From assembly GCF_000938265.1 (NCBI RefSeq), contig NZ_JYFC01000001.1:434001-498000 (forward strand): a DNA stretch of 64,000 bases, read 5' to 3'. Positions 55,080 to 63,416 of the stretch are shown in pieces. How positions within the stretch are numbered: position 1 is the stretch's first letter; the number at the start of each line of letters is the position of its first letter. The notes beneath the pieces were generated by a model, which was not told where the DNA came from, made no database searches, and saw nothing but the letters and a program-made list of their open reading frames with translations. The DNA comes from Agreia bicolorata. GTDB lineage: Bacteria; Actinomycetota; Actinomycetes; Actinomycetales; Microbacteriaceae. The position numbers and the translations under genes were made by a program.

Positions 55080-55543
55080 CGCATCGTCTGCGCGACGATG
55101 TAGGTCGCGGCAACCACATTGGTGCCGTTGTCGCCGGTCGAGATGACCACGGAGTGCACACCATCGTCGAAGGTGCCGTAGCCCTGGCCCTCGTTCATTC
55201 CGGTGAAGTCCGAGGTGAAGCCCGCCTTCTCGAGGCCCGTCTTGATCTCGTTGTAGGCGGCCTCGGGGTCGGTGATGGCGATCTGAACGGTCCACGTCTG
55301 CGTCTCACCATCGCCAACGGAGACGCCCGAGATCACGTCGCCGTCCACAACGGGAATGTTCTCGGGAAAGCCGTCGGGCAGGCCACCGTCCGTGTTGAGA
55401 TCGATCTCCTGACCGTTCTCGCCGGCGATTCCCTCGGCGACCCCTTCGGCGAGCGTCTGAGACGAGCATCCGGTCAAAGCGGGACCCGCGAGCAGAGCAA
55501 GTGCGAGAAACGGGATGGCGATGTGTGCGCGTGAAATGGTCAT
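55076..55543 (-). CDS. Putative lipoprotein, unknown
   Basis: 155 residues from ATG 55543 (GGAGAAG upstream; ATG 55555 also open). Lipobox signal PFLALALLAGPALTGCSSQ, then a small extracytoplasmic domain (GFPENIPVVDGDVISGVSVG; WTVQIAITDPEAAYNEIKTG) resembling a two-stranded alpha/beta repeat. No named family. Confidence 0.72.
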   Translation of the reverse strand: MTISRAHIAIPFLALALLAGPALTGCSSQTLAEGVAEGIAGENGQEIDLNTDGGLPDGFPENIPVVDGDVISGVSVGDGETQTWTVQIAITDPEAAYNEIKTGLEKAGFTSDFTGMNEGQGYGTFDDGVHSVVISTGDNGTNVVAATYIVAQTMR

Positions 55544-55697
55544 TGTCTTCTCCAAAGTTGAGGTTGTCCGGCAGATCTGCCGGTACCTCAGACACTACGG
55601 AGCGACGCGAAGCCGGTCGTGAGTGGGCACTACTCAGCTTCGACCAGGCCATTGCCTAGGGGGCGCCCGGCGCGTTGTCACGAGAACCTATCAACGA

Positions 55698-55736
55698 CGA
55701 AGCGGGGCAGCGGATCGACTCCGCTGCCCCGCTTCG
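55698..55736 (-). terminator. Terminator of typA
   Basis: A 17-bp perfect stem (55698-55714 with 55720-55736) around a 5-base loop lies 11 bases past the typA stop. It is GC-rich with no strong T-run, but it is the strongest hairpin here. Confidence 0.75.
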
Positions 55737-55747
55737 AGAGGGTGGGA

Positions 55748-57676
55748 CTAGTTCTTGCCCTGGTTGGCGCGCTTCAGGTTCGCCGTGGCGCGGGCGCGCG
55801 CGTTCGAGTCGAGCTCGACCTTGCGGATGCGCACGAACTCGGGCGTCACCTCGACGCACTCGTCTTCGCGGGCGAACTCGAGGCTCTCCTCCAGCGTGAG
55901 CTTGCGCGACGGAGTCATGCGCTCGAACGTGTCCGAGGTCGACTGGCGCATGTTCGTGAGCTGCTTCTCTTTCGTGATATTCACGTCCATGTCGTCTGCA
56001 CGCGAGTTCTCACCGATGACCATGCCCTCGTAGACCTCCTGCGTCGGCTCGACGAAGAAGCTCATGCGCTCCTGCAGGTTGACGATCGAGAAGGGGGTGA
56101 CCACGCCGGAGCGGTCGGCCACGATCGAGCCGTTGTTACGGGTGACGATCGGGCCGGTCCAGGGGCCGTAGCCATGCGAGATCGCGTTCGCGATTCCGGT
56201 GCCGCGGGTGGTGGTGAGGAATTCGGTGCGGAAGCCGATCAGGCCTCGCGACGGAACAATGAACTCCATGCGCACCCAGCCGGTGCCGTGGTTCGACATG
56301 CCATCCATGACACCCTTGCGCGCTGCGAGCAGCTGCGTGATGGCGCCGAGGTACTCCTCCGGCGCGTCGATGGTGAGGTGCTCCATCGGCTCGTAGGTCT
56401 TGCCGTCGACCTGCTTGGTGACGACCTGGGGCTTGCCGACGGTGAGCTCGTAGCCTTCGCGACGCATCTGCTCGACCAGGATGGCGAGGGCGAGTTCTCC
56501 ACGGCCCTGCACCTCCCAGGCTGCAGGGTTTCCGATGTCGACGATCTTGAGCGAGACGTTACCGACGAGCTCGCGATCGAGACGGTCTTTCACCATGCGA
56601 GCCGTGAGCTTGTGGCCCTTGACCTTGCCGACGAGAGGCGACGTGTTGGTTCCGATGGTCATCGAGATCGCCGGGTCGTCGACCGTGATGGTCGGCAGGG
56701 GGCGAACGTCATCGGGATCGGCCAGGGTCTCACCGATAGTGATCTCCTCGATGCCGGCGACGGCGACGATGTCACCGGGGCCCGCGCTGTCGACCGGGTA
56801 GCGCGTGAGCGCCTTGGTCATCAGAAGCTCGGTGAGCTTCACGTTCTGCACGGAACCGTCGTGACGCACCCAGGCGACCTGCTGGCCCTTCTTGATGTTT
56901 CCGTTGAAGATGCGCAGCAGAGCGAGGCGTCCGAGGAACGGCGACGCGTCAAGGTTTGTGACGTGCGCCTGCAGCGGGTGCTCGTCGTCATACTTCGGCG
57001 CGGGAACGTGCGTGAGGATGGCTTCGAACAGCGGCTCGAGGTCGTCGTTGTCGGGCAGCTCACCGTTGGCGGGCTTGTTGATGCTAGCGGCACCGTTGCG
57101 ACCGGATGCGTAGACCACGGGGACGTCGAGGATGGCGTCGAGGTCGAGATCGGGAACGTCATCCGCCATGTCGCTGGCGAGGCCCAGAAGCAGATCCTGG
57201 CTCTCGGCGACGACCTCGTCGATGCGCGCGTCGGGGCGGTCGGTCTTGTTCACGAGCAGGATGACCGGGAGCTTGGCCTCGAGGGCCTTACGCAGCACGA
57301 AGCGAGTCTGAGGAAGCGGACCCTCACTGGCGTCGACGAGCAGAACGACACCGTCGACCATGGAGAGGCCGCGCTCGACCTCACCACCGAAGTCAGCGTG
57401 GCCAGGGGTGTCGATCACGTTGATGACGATGGGGCCGCCGGCACCATGCTCGGCCGCGTGAATACCGTTGTACGTGACAGCGGTGTTCTTCGCGAGGATC
57501 GTGATGCCCTTCTCGCGCTCGAGGTCGTTCGAGTCCATCATGCGGTCGTCACCCTCGAAGTGGGCGTCGAACGAGTTGGTCTGCTTGAGCATGGCGTCGA
57601 CGAGTGTCGTCTTGCCGTGGTCGACGTGGGCGACGATTGCGACGTTGCGCAGGTCGGCGCGGGTGGCTTCAGCCAT
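55748..57676 (-). CDS. typA: Translational GTPase TypA/BipA
   Basis: 642 residues. G1 VAHVDHGKTTLVDAML, the effector region SNDLEREKGITILAKNTAVT, G3 DTPGHADFGGEVERGL, G4 LLVNKTDRPDARIDEV, then domains II-V with GRGELALAILVEQMRREGYE and the TypA C-terminal segment IVNLQERMSFFVEPTQEVYE. Ribosome-binding GTPase for assembly and stress. ATG 57676. Upstream (higher coordinates) lies the disrupted ABC-transporter relic, suggesting that typA formerly ended a longer operon. Confidence 0.96.
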   Translation of the reverse strand: MAEATRADLRNVAIVAHVDHGKTTLVDAMLKQTNSFDAHFEGDDRMMDSNDLEREKGITILAKNTAVTYNGIHAAEHGAGGPIVINVIDTPGHADFGGEVERGLSMVDGVVLLVDASEGPLPQTRFVLRKALEAKLPVILLVNKTDRPDARIDEVVAESQDLLLGLASDMADDVPDLDLDAILDVPVVYASGRNGAASINKPANGELPDNDDLEPLFEAILTHVPAPKYDDEHPLQAHVTNLDASPFLGRLALLRIFNGNIKKGQQVAWVRHDGSVQNVKLTELLMTKALTRYPVDSAGPGDIVAVAGIEEITIGETLADPDDVRPLPTITVDDPAISMTIGTNTSPLVGKVKGHKLTARMVKDRLDRELVGNVSLKIVDIGNPAAWEVQGRGELALAILVEQMRREGYELTVGKPQVVTKQVDGKTYEPMEHLTIDAPEEYLGAITQLLAARKGVMDGMSNHGTGWVRMEFIVPSRGLIGFRTEFLTTTRGTGIANAISHGYGPWTGPIVTRNNGSIVADRSGVVTPFSIVNLQERMSFFVEPTQEVYEGMVIGENSRADDMDVNITKEKQLTNMRQSTSDTFERMTPSRKLTLEESLEFAREDECVEVTPEFVRIRKVELDSNARARATANLKRANQGKN

Positions 57677-57762
57677 GGAGAAAGTCCTTGAGGATCGGGA
57701 TGAACCCGAATCGTGACGGGCTCTTTTTAGCGTGGGATATCGGGCGACAACGCCCTGAACGG

Positions 57763-57888
57763 CTAGACGCCCAGGGGTATGTTGGCCCCGGGAATGGCAT
57801 CAAGCAACTCTTTAGTATATTCCTCACGCGGGTTTCCGAACACCTCGTCGGTTGTTGCGGCCTCCACGATGCGTCCCGTTGCGCGATT
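57763..57888 (-). pseudogene. C-terminal relic of an oligopeptide ABC transporter ATP-binding protein
   Basis: On the reverse strand, ending with TAG at 57763-57765, a frame reads GRIVEAATTDEVFGNPREEY then TKELLDAIPGANIPLGV. This is the standard C-terminal end of DppD/OppD/F-type ATPases (GxivExgxtxevFxnPxxpYTxxLLxAiP). The frame upstream of GRIVE (above about 57888) is not ABC-like, and the Walker motifs are missing. No start codon or ribosome site. It marks where the accessory island replaced the rest of the transporter operon upstream of typA. Confidence 0.75.
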
Positions 57889-58196
57889 GGGTTTCCTCGG
57901 CAAGGCGGAGAATATCCGTCGGGAACCCGTCGACGGAGCCTACTGATAGGAACGGACATGATGGGAAACTACTCTGCTTCTCGGACAAGCTGACCGGGCC
58001 ATGCACTGATCGCGAGAACTCTTGGGCAGGTCACCGAGGCTTTCTCCATACGGGCGAGCTGGCAGCGATCGGCAGATCCGAGCCGAATAATGCATTTGAA
58101 AACACGCCTTACCGAAGTACATCCCGCGCATGCCCTAAGGCGGCGAGCTCGGGGGCCAAGCCGAATCAGTCCGGGTTCATTCGCAAATGCATGCTT
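57889..58196. other. Junction stretch without gene
   Basis: 308 bases between the ABC-ATPase relic and lanC. Two plus-strand frames are open but without motif or ribosome site, and composition differs from both flanks. No transposon ends or tRNA-like repeats were identified. Confidence 0.55.
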
Positions 58197-59549
58197 TCAC
58201 ACCCAAGGAGCTTGAGAGAAAACATCTGCCTCTGACATCTTACCGTTGAGGGCGCGTTCAGTATATATAAGAGCCAATGCGACGCCAGCCGCGCCAGTTA
58301 GCACTCCAGGCACGTTCGCTGGCCGGATGAGTCCGCTTGAGGTATACGTGTAGCCGAAAGCGCAATTCTCATCGTAGGCCGCCGCTACGCGGCTCTGAAG
58401 GGTTGCTGACAACAGTCTTAAATGCTTATGGCTCGTGACCGCTGAGACTCGGGCGGCGAATAACATCAAGCCCGCCTGGCCATGGCAGACCGATTGATCC
58501 TCTAGGCGTTGCAGTGACGGACCGGCAATTACAGCCGAGACGTTCTCAGCGACCCAGCCCAGTAAGTCATCCTCCCTCAAAGCTAGGCCTACGGCGAAAA
58601 TTGCCGAACATATCCCGGGGGCGCCGTAGCACCATGACGGTTTTCTCTCCACGTCCGTCCACTCCGGGCCACCCGCAGATGTGCGTAGGGCAAAGGCGGG
58701 CCACAATGACCCGTCGTCCGTGGACTGCGAGAATAAGATCAGAGCCTCAGAGGCACGCTTAAGAGCGTCGTGGCGGCTCTTATTGTAGTCAAACCCCTTT
58801 ATGGATCGAAGCGCAATGTATGCCGCCGCGGCAGCAGTGAGTATCCCTGCCAATCCGTGCGCTGCACCGACATTAAAGTGAAACAGATCGGCATTCGCAT
58901 CTGAATCGTCACCACGAATGGGGTACCCGGCGACCCAGATGCCGCCCATCTGAGTGTTCTTCCCAAGATACGTCGGAATTGCGTCTATGAGAGCATCTAT
59001 GGATTGTTCAAGAACCGGCATGGTCGCTGGATCTGTGTCGCGCGCAAGCAACAGCACGCTTCGGCTGAGTCCTGTTATATGATCGTATACCGAGAACGAA
59101 GAGAGGGCCGGGAATGGCTTGGCTAGTCGAGCGGTGCGCAATAATTCCGCCTCTGCCACGGCTTTTTGTCGCACAAGCGACAGCACCTTTTGATATGGAC
59201 CATCAAGGGCTCCCGATACCGTTTTTCGAACGGCACCTATCGCGGTCATCATATCCATCGAGAGTGTGGCCGAGGCTTCCCCTCTAGCAGTCGCCTTAGC
59301 CGCCGCGCCGAAGATATACGCGCAATACTGCTTGGCTGTAACGATGAATCGCGGGTCGTCCCTGCCGAGCTCCGCCATAAGCACGCAAGCACCCGAAGCC
59401 CCATCATGGTAGGAGAGCTCATCGATGAGCGGGACGATAACGCCGGTTGTCGCAACATAAGTTGCCCGAATGGAGGCGTGATTCCCGAACACGTCGCCGG
59501 GAGAGGACAGCAAGTCAGCTACCCGAAGCGGAATATCTTCAAGCTTCAC
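58197..59549 (-). CDS. lanC: Lanthipeptide synthetase component C (cyclase)
   Basis: 450 residues. Zinc enzyme that adds Cys thiols to dehydroalanine/dehydrobutyrine, closing (methyl)lanthionine rings. LanC motifs in order: FNVGAAHGLAGILTA (catalytic His ~231), SWCYGAPGICSAIF (zinc Cys ~307) and VCHGQAGLMLFA (zinc Cys ~355, His ~356). GTG 59549 has GAGGG six bases upstream and lies 25 bases after the lanB stop; the longer frame to 59642 overlaps lanB and is unlikely. Codon use is more A+T-rich than typA and the rest of the window. Confidence 0.93.
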   Translation of the reverse strand: MKLEDIPLRVADLLSSPGDVFGNHASIRATYVATTGVIVPLIDELSYHDGASGACVLMAELGRDDPRFIVTAKQYCAYIFGAAAKATARGEASATLSMDMMTAIGAVRKTVSGALDGPYQKVLSLVRQKAVAEAELLRTARLAKPFPALSSFSVYDHITGLSRSVLLLARDTDPATMPVLEQSIDALIDAIPTYLGKNTQMGGIWVAGYPIRGDDSDANADLFHFNVGAAHGLAGILTAAAAAYIALRSIKGFDYNKSRHDALKRASEALILFSQSTDDGSLWPAFALRTSAGGPEWTDVERKPSWCYGAPGICSAIFAVGLALREDDLLGWVAENVSAVIAGPSLQRLEDQSVCHGQAGLMLFAARVSAVTSHKHLRLLSATLQSRVAAAYDENCAFGYTYTSSGLIRPANVPGVLTGAAGVALALIYTERALNGKMSEADVFSQAPWV

Positions 59550-59574
59550 CGCAGGCCCTCGATATTCACGCAAG

Positions 59575-62445
59575 TCATTTGCTTGACAGCGCGAGGCGCC
59601 GACGAAGTACTGAATCAACTGTGGACATGAGCACCTTTTCATGCTCGACCGACATGCCGAAAAATCTGTTCGAATGCATATGAAGCACGCTTAAGATGAC
59701 AGATCTTGCCGAGCTAGTCGCGAACGCTGACCTAGTGTTATTCATTTGATTTTCCGATGTGTCACAGCCTGCCAAGTTCACACGTCCTAGGGCGTCGGTG
59801 ACAGCACGCCGATCCTTCTTCATCGCGACGGCGCGAGGAAGCCCACGGAGTGCATCAATTGCAGTTTCAACCCACTCTGAGCCGCCGATCAAGCCCGCCA
59901 GGAGCTCGATCGCCGAGGCCGTAGCTGCCGCTAGTCGAAGTTCGAACGTTTCTCCAGAACCAGCGTTGGTCTCGAACGCTAGACAAGAATCACTACTCAG
60001 TGTGAATAGAGATTTGACTTCGCCGAACCCCGCCTGACCTCCGTACCTCGCTAGTTCAGGTTGGAATGCCACGAACCTAACATTCGAGAAAACTTCACCT
60101 ATGAGTGCGAACGCGGCGGACTCGAGCGAAGGCATTAGAGCGTATCGGTCTCCAGGAGCCTTCACCTCAAAACGCAACCGAAGATGGCGATCCGGCAAGT
60201 TGTATCTCACAAAGTGCCAATCCTCGATTCCAAACGTCCGAGCAATCTTGACCAGATTCGCTGCAGCCGTTATTGACGGCTCAAGTTTAGGTCCGCCGAC
60301 TAGCTCCATCGCTATCCAGCTTTTCGGCGGCCGGGCCGGAATAAATGGCGTCATCTCTCGCGTCTGAGATTCAGCGCCTCCCGGTCGACCCGGCAAATGT
60401 ATTCGCTGGACAATTTCATGAGCCCTCTCCCCGATCCAACCTGTTACATCAGGTAGTGGAGGGGCTTGGGTAATGGCAGGTTTATCGTCAGCCAGGTTCC
60501 GTCGAAGCAATTCGAAGTTGTTAGGTTCATATGGATCAAGAGTGAGTAGTCGGTCTCCGACGCCGACCTCAATAAGCTCTGGGAGGCGAGCGCGATCCCT
60601 CCAATAGGAAAACTCATGAGCCCACTCCTTCGGTGGGAGGCCTCCAGATCGCGATAGCTGAGCGGGAGTGCGCCATGTGGCGCGGCTAACAACAATGTCG
60701 TCAACCACCACTGCGGGCAGGAACGCCAACTCCGTCCGGTATCCCCAGTCGAAGGGGTGCCATTGGGTCTCCACGTCTCGTCCTAAAACAATAAGAGTCT
60801 GAGCGAGTTCCGGCGCGAGTTGCGCGTAATTTACCATTGACGGGTTTCTCACGACTAAGGGTCGCTCCGATCCTGACCGAAGCAGCCGGACTGTCCGTCC
60901 ATCGTGAACCAGCTCAATGTCGACCAAGGGAATGCAACGATCATCATTCGTTTCATATCCGACAGATATATAGCGCTCAGTTACGTCGGGAGCGTCCATG
61001 ATCCCTAAAGTCTTAGCCCTCAAAGGCAGAAACCAGACTTGTACCGGTTCAGCCTCCTCGAAGCTGCTTAAGGTCCCGCTCGCAACGTCATTGAAAATGG
61101 TTGGCGACAAATGTCGCCAAAACCGTCCCGCCGATTCTCCCGGTGTCACCGTTCCAGGCGTAGTTCCAAACCATAGGTCGGGGTCCCCGGGTTTCGTAAC
61201 CGGTGCTTGAGAGTAAAGAACGTCGAAGTGCGCCGTGAGGCGCTGCCGCCGTGGGTCGGTCATCGCATAAATTTGCTCGTCGGTCAAAGAAATGAACGTT
61301 TCGCCCGAGCGGCTCGATGCCAGAACGATATCGTCTCGAGTATCGGCGACTTTCCGGCTTTCATCAGGAAAACCTCGATCGTCCTTCTTGTAGTCGATAA
61401 TCTGGCCAACCCCCATATGTCTGTCCGTGGCGACGCGTAATGGGACTCGGACGCCGTACCCGTAGCGTTCCGCGAACGCGTTTGCAAACTTAATTCGGGT
61501 TTCGAGTATCGTTGACGGCACTGTGAAGCAGAAAACCTTTTTTGCGACCCTATCGACCCGAGAAGACATTGCCTGGGGCACCGTCGGGATATTGGACGCG
61601 AATTGATCTACAGCCCGAGGTTGCTCGACAGCGCTTTGAGACGCGCCACTCGACATAGCTAAACCACTCGTCCCTCCTGTCCTCGGATCGTGAGAGACCG
61701 CCTTTTTGCTCTGGATGGCACTTACGAGGGGTCGTCCCCGATTCACGAGAAACAGGGCTTGTGCTTCTACGCACTCACGAATGAACCGAGAAAGCTCCAC
61801 ATGCGAACGTGTCGGATTCCGCTCAGCAAACCATTCGAGAGCGAGTTCCACAGTCACACCATGACGGCAGTGGCGCAGAAGTTCGTCCAGGGTCACCGAT
61901 CGACGCACGGAGGACCTTCGGGGCTTGAAGTCGCCCTCGGGCTCGAGGACGATTGACGGTGTTATGTAGCGTCCCTCTTCGATTGTCAGCGAGTTGTTTG
62001 TGAAGAGCCAATCATCAGCGCGAGCTGATTGCCAGGCGGGAAAAGATTGGCGGGACAGCTGCCACCCATCGAGATAGTCACTTTGCCGGATTGTCAAGGT
62101 TGGGGTCGCCTGCTCCGAAGTCCAGGCAATGGAAGAATTGGGCTCACCAACGGCCGCGAATAAACCAAATGGAGTAGCACGAGTCTTCGCTCGAGTTGCA
62201 TACGCAAGGAGAGTCGCCAGCACAATCGAACGACGTTGAGGGTTCTCGACTGATCCCTTAAAGGCCTCAGCAAGATCCGACGATGCGTGCTTAATTGCCT
62301 TGAAGAGCCGATTTCCATCTAGAGAGTAGTCGTCAGATTCTCCCCCAATCAGAAACTGAATAATTTGATCGACGTCATCGTCAACTTGGCTTCTGGTAAA
62401 ACTGCTAACTCTGACAAGATATGCGCCGTTGACCAACTCTGACAC
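59575..62445 (-). CDS. lanB: Full-length class I lanthipeptide dehydratase LanB
   Basis: 956 residues. The N-terminal glutamylation domain (~1-600) includes LATLLAYATRAKTRATPFGL and QSDYLDGWQLSRQ and uses glutamyl-tRNA to activate Ser/Thr. The C-terminal elimination (SpaB_C) domain includes PPKSWIAMELVGGPKLEPSI, FGIEDWHFVRYNLPDRHLRL and RFEVKAPGDRY. Both on one chain mark a class I lanthipeptide rather than a split-LanB (thiopeptide-like) system. GTG 62445 has AAGGGA upstream and follows lanA1 by 85 bases with a hairpin between. The 967-codon frame to 62478 is an alternative. Confidence 0.93.
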   Translation of the reverse strand: MSELVNGAYLVRVSSFTRSQVDDDVDQIIQFLIGGESDDYSLDGNRLFKAIKHASSDLAEAFKGSVENPQRRSIVLATLLAYATRAKTRATPFGLFAAVGEPNSSIAWTSEQATPTLTIRQSDYLDGWQLSRQSFPAWQSARADDWLFTNNSLTIEEGRYITPSIVLEPEGDFKPRRSSVRRSVTLDELLRHCRHGVTVELALEWFAERNPTRSHVELSRFIRECVEAQALFLVNRGRPLVSAIQSKKAVSHDPRTGGTSGLAMSSGASQSAVEQPRAVDQFASNIPTVPQAMSSRVDRVAKKVFCFTVPSTILETRIKFANAFAERYGYGVRVPLRVATDRHMGVGQIIDYKKDDRGFPDESRKVADTRDDIVLASSRSGETFISLTDEQIYAMTDPRRQRLTAHFDVLYSQAPVTKPGDPDLWFGTTPGTVTPGESAGRFWRHLSPTIFNDVASGTLSSFEEAEPVQVWFLPLRAKTLGIMDAPDVTERYISVGYETNDDRCIPLVDIELVHDGRTVRLLRSGSERPLVVRNPSMVNYAQLAPELAQTLIVLGRDVETQWHPFDWGYRTELAFLPAVVVDDIVVSRATWRTPAQLSRSGGLPPKEWAHEFSYWRDRARLPELIEVGVGDRLLTLDPYEPNNFELLRRNLADDKPAITQAPPLPDVTGWIGERAHEIVQRIHLPGRPGGAESQTREMTPFIPARPPKSWIAMELVGGPKLEPSITAAANLVKIARTFGIEDWHFVRYNLPDRHLRLRFEVKAPGDRYALMPSLESAAFALIGEVFSNVRFVAFQPELARYGGQAGFGEVKSLFTLSSDSCLAFETNAGSGETFELRLAAATASAIELLAGLIGGSEWVETAIDALRGLPRAVAMKKDRRAVTDALGRVNLAGCDTSENQMNNTRSAFATSSARSVILSVLHMHSNRFFGMSVEHEKVLMSTVDSVLRRRLALSSK

Positions 62446-62490
62446 TGTTCCCTTCGTAGAACCTCTTCTATCCACCACAGAGGCTCATCC

Positions 62491-62513
62491 CCCGCCAGAG
62501 TGGGCGAGGCGGG
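62491..62513 (-). terminator. Attenuator-like hairpin between lanA1 and lanB
   Basis: CCCGCC and GGCGGG around an 11-base loop, 18 bases past the lanA1 stop and before the lanB ribosome site, with no T-run. Partial termination here would give more precursor than LanB/LanC, a common plan in lantibiotic operons. The equivalent hairpin follows lanA2 at 63377-63399. Confidence 0.5.
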
Positions 62514-62530
62514 CTCCCTGGCACCAACCC

Positions 62531-62749
62531 TCAGAGGCAGGTCGTGCACATAGCGACACCAAATGCCGTGTTTCCGCAGGCCGATGGCACATCGGTCGAC
62601 TTAGGGCAAGCCATGGTGGTGCCAAACGGTTCGCTGCACATCATTGGTGTCGATGTGTCCCATTCGATTTCGCTGAATGCAAGCCCGAGGTCGAAGTCAT
62701 CACTGGCTTCAAAGTCGTATGCGCCGCGCGTCAAATCCTGGACTGTCAT
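62531..62749 (-). CDS. Lanthipeptide precursor 1 (72 aa)
   Basis: ATG 62749 follows AAGGG(TGACTC). The leader (~1-31) starts MTVQDLTRGAYDFEASDDFD and has the FDLGLAF box, in the position of the FxLD/FNLD recognition motif of class I leaders. The core (from ~32) starts TSTPMMCSEPFGTTMACPK and ends GNTAFGVAMCTTCL. Five Cys at 38, 48, 58, 68 and 71 and about twelve Ser/Thr are available for up to five rings; T34-x3-C38 fits a nisin-like A ring. Cleavage site and ring pattern are inference. lanB and lanC follow. Confidence 0.9.
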   Translation of the reverse strand: MTVQDLTRGAYDFEASDDFDLGLAFSEIEWDTSTPMMCSEPFGTTMACPKSTDVPSACGNTAFGVAMCTTCL

Positions 62750-62771
62750 GAGTCACCCTTCTGATCAATCG

Positions 62772-62790
62772 ATACCCCCGTTTGGGGTAT
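62772..62790. promoter_or_regulatory. Perfect inverted repeat at the lanA1 transcription start (CsoR-like operator)
   Basis: ATACCCC-CGTTT-GGGGTAT: 7-base arms, 5-base spacer, placed at about +1 to +19 of the predicted promoter. The TACCCC/GGGGTA half-sites resemble operators of CsoR-family regulators (copper, persulfide or formaldehyde sensors). In RNA it could instead fold as a 5' hairpin. The identical site precedes lanA2. Confidence 0.6.
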
Positions 62791-62796
62791 GTCAAG

Positions 62797-62826
62797 ATAC
62801 TAAATCCGGCGTGGACCGCGAGTCAA
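62797..62826 (-). promoter_or_regulatory. Promoter of lanA1
   Basis: On the minus strand -35 TTGACT (62821-62826), 18-base spacer, -10 TAGTAT (62797-62802), followed by the inverted repeat and the precursor ribosome site. The same promoter is repeated at 63680-63709. Confidence 0.65.
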
Positions 62827-62836
62827 CAGCCGACAT

Positions 62837-63181
62837 TCAGCGCTCGGACGCTTGTGAGCATGACCCCAAGAATCGCTGGGCAGTCGAGAATGCGATGCCA
62901 CTCCACCCTACGGCCAACCCGATACCGACAGCGTGAACGCCCAGTTCATCCGGATCCACGACTAGGTCGAAGCCAATCTCCTGGCTGCTCATGATTGCCT
63001 TGATGCCGCCCGTGTTGACATCCTCGCATTCAACATCTTCCCGGAGAGACTTTGGCAAGAGATCTCAGGGGTGCCATCAGCAGTCGACCGCGGCGCCGAC
63101 CAGCCGAGCTATCTCCCACTGCGACTTCTCACCCGTCGAAAACGACAGGCGACTGCTAGGCCGATCATCCAGTTTGGTCAC
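62837..63181 (-). pseudogene. Degenerate unknown gene between the two precursor genes
   Basis: From GTG 63181 (AAAAGG upstream) the frame reads VTKLDDRPSSRLSFSTGEKS and WEIARLVGAAVDC, then TGA at 63077-63079 and another at 63065-63067, then continues as LREDVECEDVNTGGIKAIMS, EIGFDLVVDPDELGVHAVGI, GLAVGWSGIAFSTAQRFL to TGA at 62837. Next to the stops another frame reads DGTPEISCQS, which suggests two compensating shifts or decay of one ~115-codon gene. No family recognised. Part of it (DELGVHAVGIGLA) resembles the small ORF at 63208-63333. An immunity role would be a guess. Confidence 0.5.
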
Positions 63182-63207
63182 CTTTTAGAATGGTCGGCGA
63201 CCCTGTT

Positions 63208-63333
63208 TCAGTGACTGCCAGTGGCCGCGACACCGAAGAGTCTCCAGCCTGCAGTCAAGCGATGCTCCACTCTGTCTTCGACCAACCCGGCACCACCATC
63301 GTGAAAGCCCAGTTCAACCGACTCTTTGTACAT
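63208..63333 (-). CDS. 41-aa small ORF with strong ribosome site, downstream of lanA2
   Basis: ATG 63333 follows GGAGGCAACA, the best ribosome site in the island. It reads MYKESVELGFHDGGAGLVED then RVEHRLTAGWRLFGVAATGSH. It occupies the position that lanB holds after lanA1, and its VELGFHDGGAGLV is similar to DELGVHAVGIGLA of the neighbouring degenerate gene (28 of 34 bases identical over that core). It may be a fragment of that gene rather than an independent peptide. Confidence 0.4.
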   Translation of the reverse strand: MYKESVELGFHDGGAGLVEDRVEHRLTAGWRLFGVAATGSH

Positions 63334-63376
63334 TGTTGCCTCCATAGAACTCTTCTATTCATCACAGAGGCCCCTC

Positions 63377-63399
63377 CCCGCCAGAGCGGGCGAGGCGGG
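63377..63399 (-). terminator. Hairpin downstream of lanA2
   Basis: CCCGCC and GGCGGG with an 11-base loop, the counterpart of the hairpin at 62491-62513. Confidence 0.5.
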
Positions 63400-63416
63400 C
63401 TCCCTGGCACCAACCC

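Larger units (their letters stand above)
62457..62852. repeat. lanA direct repeat, copy 1
   Basis: About 395 bases nearly identical to 63345-63735. It includes a promoter, an inverted repeat, the complete precursor gene, a following hairpin and the run into a TAGAAC-type downstream ribosome-site region. Differences cluster in the middle of the precursor core; most flanking bases, promoter and leader are unchanged, so the duplication is recent. Confidence 0.9.

Noticed and set aside
57852..58235. 127-codon plus-strand ORF at the island junction
   Set aside because: Overlaps the ABC relic antisense and the end of lanC, no motif or ribosome site.
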